Positions 45,774 to 57,089 are shown, counted from the stretch's first letter. The stretch: DNA of 64,000 nucleotides from Paenibacillus sp. OK003 (GCF_900109515.1 NZ_FOBD01000004.1:248001-312000), one strand, 5' to 3'. Translations and numbers: made by a program. The notes: generated by a model from the sequence alone, not told the origin.

Positions 45774-46913
45774 CTAATGAAAACGGGAAAGGGCAAATCG
45801 TCCGATATCCTGATTCGTATGTCCTGTTTGCACCAAGTCAGACAATATTTTGCCCACTGCACTTGCAAATTTGAAGCCATGACCGGAGAAACCGCCTGCC
45901 AGCCATACATGGTTATGGGTAGGGTGACGGTCGATAATAAAATCTTCGTCCGGTGTGAACTCATATTTGCATACCGCACTACGCTTCAGCTTTCCAGCTG
46001 CCAGTGGCATCCGAAGTTCAAGCAATCTCCGCAGATCACCCTCATCCGTTTCATCAGAGCCAAATGGAGCCAGTGTACCGCCTGGTGTCCACTCCTGCCC
46101 CGTATCGTGACGTCCAATCTTCAGACCCGACCCGCCAATGCTCGGAAATCCGTAATATCCGCCTTCTTTTCCAGCCAGCGTAAAACCAGGAAAGTGATCC
46201 TCGGCGAACAACGCCTCCGGTGCATCGAACCATCCCACGGTTTTGCGTACAGCTCGAATCGGAAGGTTCACGAACGGTTTCAGCGTCTGAAACCATGCCC
46301 CGGCACTGAGAATGACCTGGTTCGCATAATAGGTCTCGCCAGCAGATGTGATGACTCCAACAGAATCTGTGCTGCACTCGATATGTTCCACACGTGTATG
46401 CGTCAACAGGGTGGCACCCAATGCTTCGGCTGCCTGACGGAAGGCGAGCACGCAGCGTTCACTGAACAAATATCCTGCATCAGGCTCATACATTCCCTCG
46501 TAATGTTCGGGGACTTCAATGCCTGGCCACCGTTTCATGATTTCGGCAGCGCGCAAGGTTTCATACCGAATCCCCGCATTCTCAGCATGGGTTAAACGAT
46601 TGTGAAAAGAATGGATGTCCGGGTCAACTACATTCAAGACACCCGAACGTACAAGCAATTTGGACGCGGTCGTATCCTCCAGTTCTTCCCACAGTTCCTG
46701 CGCCAGAAGTGCCATCGCTATATAATCAGGTCCCCCGCTGTACACGTGGCGGATAAGCCGTGGTTCTCCGTGATGACTGCCTTCCGTGTGCGGAGGATCA
46801 AAGGCATCAATCAGCAATGTTTTTAATCCACTACGCGCAAGATAATAACCTGCACTCATGCCCATCGATCCGGCTCCAACGATAATGACATCATAGGAAT
46901 TTGATATAACCAT
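45774..46913 (-). CDS. solA: FAD-dependent N-methyl-L-tryptophan/sarcosine oxidase
   Basis: This 379-residue flavoenzyme of the MTOX/MSOX type has the Rossmann motif DVIIVGAGSMGMSAGYYLAR near the start, the flavin-contacting HHGEPRLIRHVY segment, and C315 in SAVCKYEFTPDEDF, the Cys expected to bind FAD covalently. AAGGAGGG precedes the ATG. It oxidises N-methyl amino acids to the amino acid, formaldehyde and hydrogen peroxide; sarcosine or N-methyltryptophan preference is not decidable here. It stands alone, convergent with the GH30 gene. Confidence 0.85.
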   Translation of the reverse strand: MVISNSYDVIIVGAGSMGMSAGYYLARSGLKTLLIDAFDPPHTEGSHHGEPRLIRHVYSGGPDYIAMALLAQELWEELEDTTASKLLVRSGVLNVVDPDIHSFHNRLTHAENAGIRYETLRAAEIMKRWPGIEVPEHYEGMYEPDAGYLFSERCVLAFRQAAEALGATLLTHTRVEHIECSTDSVGVITSAGETYYANQVILSAGAWFQTLKPFVNLPIRAVRKTVGWFDAPEALFAEDHFPGFTLAGKEGGYYGFPSIGGSGLKIGRHDTGQEWTPGGTLAPFGSDETDEGDLRRLLELRMPLAAGKLKRSAVCKYEFTPDEDFIIDRHPTHNHVWLAGGFSGHGFKFASAVGKILSDLVQTGHTNQDIGRFALSRFH

Positions 46914-47144
46914 CCCTCCTTCCGCTTATTTTTCAGAGACCACTCTTATACAGGATAATCTAGTCTTCAAATCTACGGCAGTCAATAGAACAGGTTATAG
47001 AGAAAGCCGATACGACAATAGAAAATTTTGATTAAGGATAAAGTTGTATGTATACCAAAATAGTGGTAGAGTTTTGAGTTAAACATTCCGACCTGATTAG
47101 TCGGTATTTCAGATCTCTGTAGATTCAGATGAAGAACAAGGAAG

Positions 47145-48199
47145 GTGAAGTCAACGTCAACGAATCCAACACAAACGTCTGGTTTTCCCAGTCAAACCTA
47201 TGCCAAAATTGTACTTGAACCCGCCTATAACCAGGCCATACAGCATCTGCTGAACCCCATGATGGCCGTAAACAAAGCACATCTGATTATGCTCCGTGAA
47301 CAACACATCATTTCGGAGCAAGAGGCGTGCCACATTGCTTCGGCTATACAGAGTCTGGATGTGGATGGGCTCCGAACGAGCGAATATTCCTTCCACGTTG
47401 AAGATTTGTTCTACCAAGTCGAAGTTGAACTAGAGAAGCTTGGCGGACCCTCTGTCGGGAATCTGCACTTAGCCAGAAGCCGAAACGATATGGGAATCGC
47501 CATTTATCGTATGGTGCTGAGGGATAAGCTGAACTCAGCGATTTCCTCAGGGCTGTCATTACACCGAAGCCTAAGAGAAATTGCATTACGTCATATCGAT
47601 ACCCTCATGATTGCTCACACGCACACCCAACAAGCCCAGCCGACCACACTTGCCCATTACATCTGTGCCGTTAGCGATTCCCTGGAACTGCTCGGCTTTG
47701 ATGGCATGATTGAGAATGCCTATGATGCCGTCAGCGGTGCAGATTATGCAGGTGAAGCCGCCTCTGTAGCCCAGCTTGCAGCTATCAATCTGGGGCGTTT
47801 CGTTCAGGATCTGCTGTTATGGTGCACACAGGAATATGGTGCATTAATTGTAGCTGCCTCTTACGTTCAGATTAGTTCCATCATGCCGCAAAAACGGAAT
47901 CCGGTATTTCCATTTCAGGATTGAACTGGAAGGTTGTGAATACAGCGGTGCAGGAAATTGCCGCCAAGCCGCTTGCCCTAACCTATGAGCAATTAGAAGA
48001 AGCAATATCTCCCGAGCATTTTGTACACATTCGGCATGTGCGTGGTGGACCCAATCCGGAAGAAGTGGCAAGAGCATTGGAGGCCCAAGCGCTCCGTCTT
48101 GACACACAGGAACAATGGAGTCTCGATACCACTAATAAACTCCGTTCTGTAGATGCAAAACTGGATTTAATTCTAAACGGCTGGCTTAACAGAATCTAA
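47145..48199 (+). pseudogene. Argininosuccinate-lyase-superfamily gene with internal deletion and frameshift
   Basis: The first frame (47145-47924) encodes 259 residues of an ASL/fumarase-type lyase: VGNLHLARSRNDMGIAIYRM, AHTHTQQAQPTTLAHYI and SSIMPQKRNP. It then runs into a stop after VFPFQD. The next frame (from about 47912) reads ISGLNWKVVNTAVQEIAAKP, then SPEHFVHIRHVRGGPNPEEV, the normal C-terminal end of the family. Roughly 100 or more residues between the MPQKRNP loop and this tail are gone, judged from usual family length. It is the first gene of a decayed catabolic operon. It is not a likely argH for arginine synthesis given its amidohydrolase/ABC context. Confidence 0.8.
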
Positions 48200-48217
48200 A
48201 TGGAAGGAGCAAAATCA

Positions 48218-49195
48218 ATGTTCTCCAATCCCGACTTTCGAGTTTTTGACATCCATGCCCATCTGCCTTATAAACTTTTGCTTTCCTCATATAAGAACCA
48301 CGAACTGGTGACGCGATATGGCAAGGAACGAAGTGAGCGAATGCGACTAACCTGGGATTTCCCGGCGGTGGAGGAGCAGGGAGAGGAAGCAGCACGGCCG
48401 TTAATCGAACAGTGGGTAGATGAATTGGACAAATACAATATTGCCGGACTTAACTTTCTAACGGCTCTGGATAATGACAACTTGGCTGAACAAATATCCT
48501 TATACCCGGATCGGTTTACCGGCTTCGCCTATCATCCCATTGAGAATGAAGATGCATCCATCGAGCTGCGTCGGGCGGTTGATGAGCTCGGATTGCGAGG
48601 ATATAAGTTGTTTGGTCCCCTCACCCAGATTCCCTTTGACTCTCCTTCGCTCGACCCGGTGTGGGCATTTCTTGCAGAGCGGCGCCTGCCTGTCCTGATT
48701 CATTTTGGCATGCTTGGTCATGCCGGAGGCATCGTTCATCATCCCAACATCAATCCGCTTGCCATCTTTAACACGGCCCGTGCCTATCCGGATATTCCGT
48801 TCATCATCCCTCATTTTGGCGCAGGGTACTTCCAGGAACTGCTCCATCTAAGCTGGAGCTGCCCTAACGTGTACATCGACACATCGGGTTCCAATCAGTG
48901 GGTACGCTGGATGCCCTATGAGCTGAACCTGGAGACGTTATTCCGCAAAACCTACGAACTGTTGGGTCCGGAGCGAATTATCTTTGGAACGGATGCGAGC
49001 GGATTTCCGCGTGGTTATCCCTATCGTTATTTGCAGGATCAGGTCCGGGTATGCCGTGAACTTCGCTTCTCTGAAGCGGACATCGAACTCATCTTTGGAA
49101 ATAACGCAAGACGTTTGTTGAAGCTGCCTGTTGATAAAGCCGTTGGTTTCACCAGCTTCGAGTGTTCAGACGGAGAAGGAGCCCATCACGATTGA
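48218..49195 (+). CDS. Amidohydrolase_2-family hydrolase with altered C-terminus
   Basis: This is a 325-residue TIM-barrel hydrolase: metal ligands HxH in VFDIHAHLPY, His in PVLIHFGMLGH, His in FIIPHFGAGYF and Asp in IIFGTDASGF. ATG 48218 follows GGAAGGAG; ATG 48200 overlaps it. The catalytic domain looks complete to LIFGNNARRLLKLP. The last 21 residues (ending FECSDGEGAHHD) are the neighbouring binding-protein gene read in another frame, so a deletion has fused the two genes and replaced the native end. The enzyme could still be active, but its pathway partners are broken. Confidence 0.75.
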   Translation: MFSNPDFRVFDIHAHLPYKLLLSSYKNHELVTRYGKERSERMRLTWDFPAVEEQGEEAARPLIEQWVDELDKYNIAGLNFLTALDNDNLAEQISLYPDRFTGFAYHPIENEDASIELRRAVDELGLRGYKLFGPLTQIPFDSPSLDPVWAFLAERRLPVLIHFGMLGHAGGIVHHPNINPLAIFNTARAYPDIPFIIPHFGAGYFQELLHLSWSCPNVYIDTSGSNQWVRWMPYELNLETLFRKTYELLGPERIIFGTDASGFPRGYPYRYLQDQVRVCRELRFSEADIELIFGNNARRLLKLPVDKAVGFTSFECSDGEGAHHD

Positions 49196-50378
49196 GTACT
49201 GGCAGTACGAATTTCCAGCCAAGGTTGAACTGATCAATACCTTAATCCAGGAATTCGAGACGGAACATCCCAACATCAAAGTCAAACAAACCAATTTTCC
49301 ATACGACCAGTACAATCAAAAGGTTGCCACACTTGTTCCCGCCGGAAAAGGACCGGATGTCATCAATCTGTATTACGGCTGGCTGCCCAAATATGTGCAA
49401 TCCGGTTATTTACAGCCGTTGCCTGAAAGCAGCTTTCCGGGCATCGCCGAGGCATTTTTCCCTTTTGTGGATACAGCCAAATTAAATGGAAGCTATTATG
49501 CTCTGCCTACAGGCGTGAGAACGCTGGGGTTGTTTTATAACAAGGACCTGTTCACCAAGGCCGGACTTGATCCCGATAAACCGCCGCCGACTTGGGAAGA
49601 ACTTGTCTCGGATGCCAAGGCATTAACGGAAACGGACAAAAATGGGCAGCTGGTGACAGAGGGTTTCGCGTGGGAACCGGGTTCCCAGCTTCATCACTGG
49701 TTCCGAGACGGATTGTTATATCAAGCGGGAGGCAAGGATACAAGCGAGGATCGTCGGAAAATCCTGTGGAATGATACCCCCGCAGGGCTTGAAGCATTCA
49801 AGTATCTGGTTGATTTTGCAACCGTGCATAAAGTGGGCATTAACGGCTTTTACACCGATGATGCCAATGCATTCAAAACGGGCCATGCCGCAATTAACGT
49901 GGATGGTTCATATCGATTGGGATCTATCAAAAAAGACGCTCCCGATTTGAATTTTGCTGTCGCACCGCTGCCGGGTTATAAAGGAAAATCCACACAGGCT
50001 TCATTCTGGGCGAATGCGATTCCTGCCAATGTTACCGGGGAGAAGCTTGAAGCAGCCACGGCCTTTTTACAGTTTTTGATCAGCAAGGGCGTCCAGGAAC
50101 AATGGGTGGAGAAGGTCGGTGAACTTCCCGCACAGAAAGAAGTTGCTCTTCAGGATAAGTATGTGAATGACCCGCTGCTTGGCCCTTTTATCTCCCAACT
50201 GAACGATGCCAACGCCCACTTCTTCATTGATGAGACGCAGGAGCGTACGTTGTTTGTGAACGCTGTGGATGAGGTGCTGCTTAATCATGTGCCGGAAGAA
50301 CAGGCCTTCAATGATCTGGTGGCCAAAACTCAGAAGCTCTATGACGACTACTGGGCGAAACAGGATAAGAAAAAATAA
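49146..50378 (+). pseudogene. ABC solute-binding protein gene lacking its 5' end
   Basis: The frame encodes the mature part of a family 1 sugar-binding protein (EPITIEYWQYEFPAKVELIN; then KLNGSYYALPTGVRTLGLFY) to a natural end KKK. No signal peptide, lipobox or ribosome binding site precedes it; upstream lies the amidohydrolase end in another frame. TTG 49131 is open in frame but has no site. Without export it cannot serve an importer, so it is read as a 5'-deleted pseudogene. Confidence 0.75.
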
Positions 50379-50405
50379 GCTCTCATTCAAGGAGGCTGCG
50401 CAGCT

Positions 50406-50726
50406 ATGAGGACTACTGGGGTGATCCCTTCGCGGCCGAAACGGCATTTATGGTTCGGATCGGGAATAGGTAGACTCAATTACAGACATAAACAGCGGTT
50501 ATTCATTTATGGCGGTTTGTTGATTCCGCTGCTCTATTTTGTAGTCATCCGCATCTTACCGATTCTGTATTCCTTTAACGTAAGCTTTCGCGAATGGGGC
50601 ATGCTGTCACCGGATAAACCCTTTGTGGGCTTTGATAATTATGCGACGTTGCTAAGTGACTCTCTATTCCTCAAGTCGCTGCATCTAAAAAGTCTGGAAG
50701 TCCAAGCTGCTGATCCTGGCGAATAG
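50406..50726 (+). pseudogene. ABC permease gene truncated after the first transmembrane segment
   Basis: A 106-residue frame begins as a sugar permease: RLFIYGGLLIPLLYFVVIRI, then SFREWGMLSPDKPFVGFDNY. It breaks off after LLSDSLFLKSL, where the second helix should begin, and ends with unrelated residues. About two thirds of the protein, including the EAA loop, is lost. The 193-bp element copy B begins 14 nt after the stop. Confidence 0.8.
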
Positions 50727-50739
50727 GTGGACGATTTTC

Positions 50740-50932
50740 TAAGGAACACAGGACGTCTTATTTGGCCTTCCGCTCCTCTTTTTAAATTGTAAGGAACATC
50801 AGACATGTTATTTCCATAAATCTCCTGATGTAAACGCGATAAAGGACCATCAATTCCGATATAGCGTGTCTCAGATTCCTTAGATTTCTAAGTGTGCTTC
50901 AAATCCTCCAATAAGACGCCACAGATTCGTTA
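50740..50932. repeat. 193-bp four-arm dispersed element, copy B
   Basis: Arms lie at 50740-50765 (-), 50790-50815 (-), 50857-50882 (+) and 50908-50932 (+), exactly the offsets of copy A. Minus arms begin TAAGGAACA and plus arms end GATTC(C/G)TTA; cores include AATAAGACG and ATAGCGTGTCTCAG. Spacer sequences are unrelated to copy A. It fills most of the 385-nt gap between the truncated permease and exoA. Confidence 0.75.
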
Positions 50933-51111
50933 CCGTTCGTGGGCAGAGTCCAGTTTGCGCTGGATAAGGGCGATATGATGACGGAAGTGGCGCCGGCTGT
51001 TATGCACTTGGGGTTCATGGACATGCAATTGAACAAGATTGGCTTTCAGCAGCAGCCTTGTCCTTTCGAATTCGCCCATGCTATATTGGGGAGATGTGAG
51101 GAGATGAGGAT

Positions 51112-51867
51112 ATGAAGCTGGTGTCCTGGAATGTGAATGGATTGCGGGCATGTGTTACCAAAGGATTCATGGATTATTATAACGAGAGTCAGGCCGATAT
51201 TTTCTGTGTACAGGAGACCAAGCTGCAGGCAGGACAGATCGAGATGGATCTGGGAGAAGACGTATATCAATACTGGAATTATGCTGTCAAAAAAGGATAC
51301 TCCGGCACAGCCGTATTTACCCGGATCAAACCGCTATCTGTCTGGTATGGAATCGAGGAAGATAGCGAACCGGAAGGCCGAATGATCACACTGGAGTTTG
51401 ATCATTTTTATCTAATCAACGTATATACCCCCAATGCGAAGCGGGATCTGACCAGACTTCCTTACCGTTTGGAATGGGAGGATCGATTCAGAGGGTACGT
51501 GCTGCAATTGGAGCAGACCAAGCCGGTTATCGTATGTGGTGACCTGAATGTAGCCCATCAGGAGATCGACCTGAAGAATCCGAAGCCGAATCTGGGCAAC
51601 TCGGGATTCACGCTGGAAGAGCGAGGCAAGATGACTGATCTGCTGGCTGCCGGATATGTGGATAGCTTCCGCCATTTGTACCCGGATCGCACGGATGTGT
51701 TCAGTTGGTGGTCGTACATGCCCAAGGTAAGAGAGCGTAATGTTGGATGGCGGATCGATTATTTCCTTGTGTCCAATCAACTGGCTCCGAAGGTGTCAGA
51801 TGCGCATATTGATTGCCATGTCATGGGCAGTGATCATTGCCCGGTCGGTCTCACGTTGCAATTGTAG
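51112..51867 (+). CDS. exoA: Exodeoxyribonuclease III (AP endonuclease)
   Basis: This 251-residue protein of the exonuclease-endonuclease-phosphatase fold has all main motifs: LVSWNVNGLRA, CVQETKLQ, INVYTPNAKRDL, VCGDLNVAH, NVGWRIDYFLVS and the catalytic GSDHCPVGL. Length matches the ExoA/Xth family. It repairs abasic sites in DNA. AGGAGATGAGGAT precedes the ATG. Single gene. Confidence 0.95.
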   Translation: MKLVSWNVNGLRACVTKGFMDYYNESQADIFCVQETKLQAGQIEMDLGEDVYQYWNYAVKKGYSGTAVFTRIKPLSVWYGIEEDSEPEGRMITLEFDHFYLINVYTPNAKRDLTRLPYRLEWEDRFRGYVLQLEQTKPVIVCGDLNVAHQEIDLKNPKPNLGNSGFTLEERGKMTDLLAAGYVDSFRHLYPDRTDVFSWWSYMPKVRERNVGWRIDYFLVSNQLAPKVSDAHIDCHVMGSDHCPVGLTLQL

Positions 51868-52138
51868 ATTGCAGAGGGTGTATTTCCCCTTTTACAAAAT
51901 GAATATCATCCAAACCGCAGGTTTCCGTTATCGGGAATTTGCGGTTATTTTACGTTGTCTATATGAGTATCTTCCCTTTGGTACAGGTCTCAATGGTATT
52001 TTTCATGCTGCGGGTAGGGGGTGGAACTAGACTTAGGTTGGGGAAAGAACTGGACCCGGGATCGTTCCGTTTCCACCCGTACTTGGGTAAGATTGAAGAA
52101 TACATATAGAAGATGAGTCGGGTAAGGGGTAGAGAACG

Positions 52139-53122
52139 ATGAAGAAGGGGTTACGGAGAGGTTTGAAGGGGCTGGGTGGCCTGATGCTGGCAACAGGACT
52201 TCTGCTGCTGGCAGGTACCGCGTACGAGGCGTATCAGTCGACACAGGACATGAAATCTTATACTGCACCAGGCAAGATGTATGAGGTGAGCGGACGTAAC
52301 ATGCATCTCTATACAACGGGAAGAGGAAATGCGACAGTTGTTCTCGCTTCAGGCTGGGGTACGCCCAATCCGTATGTTGATTTCAGCCCGCTGTATAACA
52401 AGTTGAAAGACCAGGTGAAAATTGCGGTGTATGATCGGTTCGGTTACGGGTATAGCGATTATACGGATCGGCCACGTGATATCGATACCATTACGGAGGA
52501 AATCCATCAACTGCTGCGAGTATCCGGCCAACGTCCGCCCTATATCATGGTAGGTCATTCTCTCGGCTCGCTGGAGACCGTGCGATTCGCACAAATGTAT
52601 CCTGATGAGGTAGCTGGCATGGTCATGATCGATGGAGGAAGTCCCGAATATTACAGCACTGTGGATATGGAGCCATCGGATTGGTATTTCGATTCAGCCC
52701 GTTTTCTGGTGAAAACAGGAATTGTGCGTACATTGCTGCATTCGGATCGGATAACGGATTCTTTGGTCGTTAACCCGGATCTTGTTACGGAGTCAATGCG
52801 AAAGGCAGCCACCATTTCCACACTCAAGCATGCTTACAATGACAACGTGATTGGGGAGATGCGCAATTCCAAGACGAACGCAGCCCATATCCTGGAGCAT
52901 AAAAAGGAATTCTCCTTCCCGCTAACCATTCTGACGGCCGGTTCAGAGAAACCAAGCGAAGGCAGCCGGGCATGGCAGGCAGATCAAGCCGATTTTGCTT
53001 CATGGTCCAGTCAAGGATCACAGGTCACCGTGGCACACGCCAAACATGATATTCATAACAGTCAGCCGGATATTGTCGCTAGTGAAATTTTGGAGCTGGT
53101 GAAGCGGTCCGGTGAACTATGA
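52139..53122 (+). CDS. Membrane-anchored alpha/beta hydrolase
   Basis: This 327-residue hydrolase has an N-terminal transmembrane segment (about 8-30, GLGGLMLATGLLLLAGTAY). The fold shows VVLASGWGTPNPYVDFSPLY (oxyanion region), the nucleophile elbow GHSLGS and the catalytic His near HAKHDIHNSQP. The substrate is unknown. Its stop overlaps ATG 53119 of a short frame that may hold a coupled small gene. Confidence 0.85.
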   Translation: MKKGLRRGLKGLGGLMLATGLLLLAGTAYEAYQSTQDMKSYTAPGKMYEVSGRNMHLYTTGRGNATVVLASGWGTPNPYVDFSPLYNKLKDQVKIAVYDRFGYGYSDYTDRPRDIDTITEEIHQLLRVSGQRPPYIMVGHSLGSLETVRFAQMYPDEVAGMVMIDGGSPEYYSTVDMEPSDWYFDSARFLVKTGIVRTLLHSDRITDSLVVNPDLVTESMRKAATISTLKHAYNDNVIGEMRNSKTNAAHILEHKKEFSFPLTILTAGSEKPSEGSRAWQADQADFASWSSQGSQVTVAHAKHDIHNSQPDIVASEILELVKRSGEL

Positions 53123-53172
53123 AGAACATGATTCAGCCAAAATATAGCAAACTGGATGAGGAGGCAGGATGG

Positions 53173-53319
53173 ATGAAAAAGATCAGAACCGCATCAAGAT
53201 TCCTTTCCTTACTCCTGGCAAGCTGTCTGTTGTCTCTAACGGTGTTGTCCGTTTCCGTTTTGTTTGCTACCTCTTCAGTGGATGCCATACCTTTTATCCA
53301 TTCAGTTGGACATAATTAG
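53173..53319 (+). CDS. Small membrane or secreted peptide
   Basis: The 48-residue product starts at ATG 53173 after GAGGAGGCAGG. It has basic MKKIRTASR, a hydrophobic stretch (FLSLLLASCLLSLTVLSVSV) and a short polar tail. The same frame is open from ATG 53119, overlapping the hydrolase stop (ATGA). It ends 20 nt before a terminator, so it is probably cotranscribed with the hydrolase. Confidence 0.45.
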   Translation: MKKIRTASRFLSLLLASCLLSLTVLSVSVLFATSSVDAIPFIHSVGHN

Positions 53320-53338
53320 AATAAGAGGAATATATCAG

Positions 53339-53370
53339 ACCTTGCTGCTCTGCATGCAAGGTATTTTTAT
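53339..53370 (+). terminator. Terminator after the hydrolase/small-peptide unit
   Basis: ACCTTGC pairs with GCAAGGT, followed by ATTTTTATTT. Confidence 0.75.
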
Positions 53371-53463
53371 TTCGAACTGGAAACCTGACAGGTTACATGG
53401 TATGTTATATAATTATACTGAACAGAGTATGCAACATTAGATGAAGACAGGAGAGGATTGAAC

Positions 53464-54441
53464 ATGGTCAAAGTTGGTATCGTCGGTTACGGAAATCTGG
53501 GCAAAGGTGTAGAGAAAGCGATCACTCAAAACCCGGATATGGAGCTTGTTGCTGTATTTACACGTCGTAACCCGGAGCAGATGGTTGCAGAAGGTACGGA
53601 GGTTCGTTTCGAACATATCTCTGCTGCTGAGCAATACATAGGCAAAATTGATGTGATGATTCTGTGTGGAGGTTCGGCAACCGATCTTCCGGAGCAGACA
53701 CCTGCAATTGCAAAATGGTTCAATACGGTGGATAGCTTCGATACACATGCCAAAATCCCTGAATTCTATAAAGAAGTTAACGCTGCGGCAGAGCAAGGTG
53801 GCCACGTGAGCGTCATTTCCACAGGTTGGGACCCAGGCTTGTTCTCCATGAACCGACTGCTTGCTCAATCGATCCTGCCAGAAGGTAAAGAGTACACGTT
53901 CTGGGGTAAAGGAGTAAGCCAAGGTCACTCCGATGCCATCCGTCGTGTTCCTGGCGTTAAGGCTGGTGTGCAATATACTGTACCTGTTGAAGAAGTAATC
54001 AACAGCATTCGTGCTGGGGAGACCCCAGAGCTGTCCACACGTGAAAAGCATCTGCGTCAATGCTATGTGGTTGCAGAAGCTGGTGCGAACCAAGACGAGA
54101 TTCGTGAAACGATTGTTTCCATGCCGAACTATTTCTCGGATTACGATACAACGGTAACCTTCATTACTGAAGAGCAATTGAAGGCTGAGCATGAAGGCAT
54201 GCCACACGGTGGGTTTGTCATTCGCAGTGGAGTGACAGGCGCAGGCCAGAAACAAATTATTGAGTTTGGTCTGAAGCTCGACAGCAATCCTGAATTTACG
54301 GCAAGTGTACTGGTAGCTTATGCAAGAGCCGCACAACGTTTGAGTCTGGAAGGACACAAAGGGGCCAAGACGGTATTTGATATCCCACTCGGTCACCTGT
54401 CTCCTAAATCGGCTGAGGACCTTCGCCGCGACTTGCTGTAG
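53464..54441 (+). CDS. ddh: meso-Diaminopimelate D-dehydrogenase
   Basis: This 325-residue NADP-dependent dehydrogenase has the Rossmann motif VGIVGYGNLGKGVE and the Ddh signatures CGGSATDLPEQTP, STGWDPGLFSMNR and GKGVSQGHSDAIRR. It makes meso-diaminopimelate directly from tetrahydrodipicolinate, for peptidoglycan and lysine. ATG 53464 follows GGAGAGG; TTG 53458 is adjacent. Single gene with its own terminator. Confidence 0.95.
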   Translation: MVKVGIVGYGNLGKGVEKAITQNPDMELVAVFTRRNPEQMVAEGTEVRFEHISAAEQYIGKIDVMILCGGSATDLPEQTPAIAKWFNTVDSFDTHAKIPEFYKEVNAAAEQGGHVSVISTGWDPGLFSMNRLLAQSILPEGKEYTFWGKGVSQGHSDAIRRVPGVKAGVQYTVPVEEVINSIRAGETPELSTREKHLRQCYVVAEAGANQDEIRETIVSMPNYFSDYDTTVTFITEEQLKAEHEGMPHGGFVIRSGVTGAGQKQIIEFGLKLDSNPEFTASVLVAYARAAQRLSLEGHKGAKTVFDIPLGHLSPKSAEDLRRDLL

Positions 54442-54502
54442 TCCGTTAATTCATTACCGTAGTTATAGGTCCTGATTATTTATATCTAAAATGTAATACA
54501 AT

Positions 54503-54544
54503 ACAAACAGCTCGTCCTTCTAAACAGAGGTACGAGCTGTTTGT
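54503..54544 (+). terminator. Long-stem terminator after ddh
   Basis: ACAAACAGCTCGT and ACGAGCTGTTTGT form a perfect 13-bp stem. It lies between convergent ddh and the pentapeptide-repeat gene, and may serve both. Confidence 0.75.
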
Positions 54545-54624
54545 GTTGTACATACGAATCAGTGCATATTCATGGTTTATTCATATTCATTCCTAATTCA
54601 TACTTCTTCTTGAGGTAGTCTTCC

Positions 54625-55479
54625 CTACAGCCAGTGTGAGGGAATGTTTAAATGATCCGGCAACTTGGTACCTGCACTGCCTTTTGCCGAGTTGAGCTGG
54701 GATTGTGTCAGAAAGATGCTGCCTCTCAGATCCGCTCCGCCCAGATTCGCATCCCGCAAGTCGGCTCCGATCAGATCGGTCTTTCTCATATCTGCGTTTC
54801 GTAGGTCAGCCGCTATCATTAAGGCCCCTCTGAAGCTCGCTCCCCGAAGGTCAGCTCCTTTTAGATTGGCACCCAGAAAGTCTCTTCCAGTACGCTTTTT
54901 GGTCTTCGATTGGGATGTTCCCTTGTCCGAAGCTGGGACCTTTGCCCTCACCATCTCGCTGGCTTGTACAAGCAGTTCGTTAACCACCGCCCGATGTGCT
55001 GGAATATCGAGACGTAATATGGCAGAGGGCTCCAGATCGGTTAGTCGTTCCGTTTCCCGATATACGTCCTTCAACGCGGAATGGATGGATGATGTTTCCG
55101 ACAGCTGTAACATTTCATTGATATAGCTCATCATCTCATGAAGCTGCTTCATGACAGGCAAACAATCAAACATCTCAGCAGCAGATTCGGGATGATTACG
55201 CCAATCCCTTCCTGCATATGTAATTTGTGATAGTTTCTGACCAGCCCCGAAACAGTCGTAGACTGTGCACCCCTTGAACCCTTTCTGTCGCAGCTGTGTA
55301 TGGATGCCGCAGCGGTTATCGGTACGGAGATTGGGACAGGGAATGCCACTGGACTTATCAAAAGCAAAGTCTGATGACTTGCCATACGGCAAGGCAACAC
55401 AGCATAGACCAAAACATTGCTCGCAGTCTGCGCTTAAATGCAGAGTAGCCTGATTGCTACTGAATGCTTGGTTAGTCAT
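54625..55479 (-). CDS. Cys-rich N-domain plus pentapeptide-repeat protein
   Basis: This 284-residue protein combines two parts. Residues about 17-85 hold a Cys cluster (ADCEQCFGLCCVALPYG; IPCPNLRTDNRCGIH; KGCTVYDCFGAGQ) resembling the CxxCxxxCC YkgJ-type metal-chelating domain. After a helical linker and a basic stretch KTKKRTGRD, residues about 196-265 are pentapeptide repeats (LGANLKGADLRGASFRGAL), which fold as a right-handed quadrilateral helix. AAAGGAAG precedes the ATG. No role is known; such repeats in some proteins mimic DNA. Confidence 0.8.
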   Translation of the reverse strand: MTNQAFSSNQATLHLSADCEQCFGLCCVALPYGKSSDFAFDKSSGIPCPNLRTDNRCGIHTQLRQKGFKGCTVYDCFGAGQKLSQITYAGRDWRNHPESAAEMFDCLPVMKQLHEMMSYINEMLQLSETSSIHSALKDVYRETERLTDLEPSAILRLDIPAHRAVVNELLVQASEMVRAKVPASDKGTSQSKTKKRTGRDFLGANLKGADLRGASFRGALMIAADLRNADMRKTDLIGADLRDANLGGADLRGSIFLTQSQLNSAKGSAGTKLPDHLNIPSHWL

Positions 55480-55609
55480 TTGTACACTTCCTTTAATTAA
55501 AAAAAATGCTATTTTAAGGTCAGTACAACTTTACCATTACACTGGAATTCGATCAATTCCGAGATGGATCACATGTCGATCCTGCTACTGGATTAAACTC
55601 CATAAATGT

Positions 55610-55646
55610 AAATAAACCGCCTCCCGTGATGGAAGGCGGTTTATTT
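55610..55646 (-). terminator. Terminator of gdhA
   Basis: AAATAAACCGCCT and AGGCGGTTTATTT form a perfect 13-bp stem with a 11-nt loop, 25 nt past the gdhA stop. Confidence 0.85.
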
Positions 55647-55670
55647 AGTTAGTTAGCAACTGCAACACAA

Positions 55671-57089
<1,419 letters not shown>

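Noticed and set aside
47145..48199. Functional argH for arginine biosynthesis
   Set aside because: The frame is broken with the central region deleted, and the neighbours are an amidohydrolase and an ABC importer rather than arg genes.
53437..54396. 319-codon minus-strand frame opposite ddh
   Set aside because: Antisense of ddh, which has all catalytic motifs; no independent signals.
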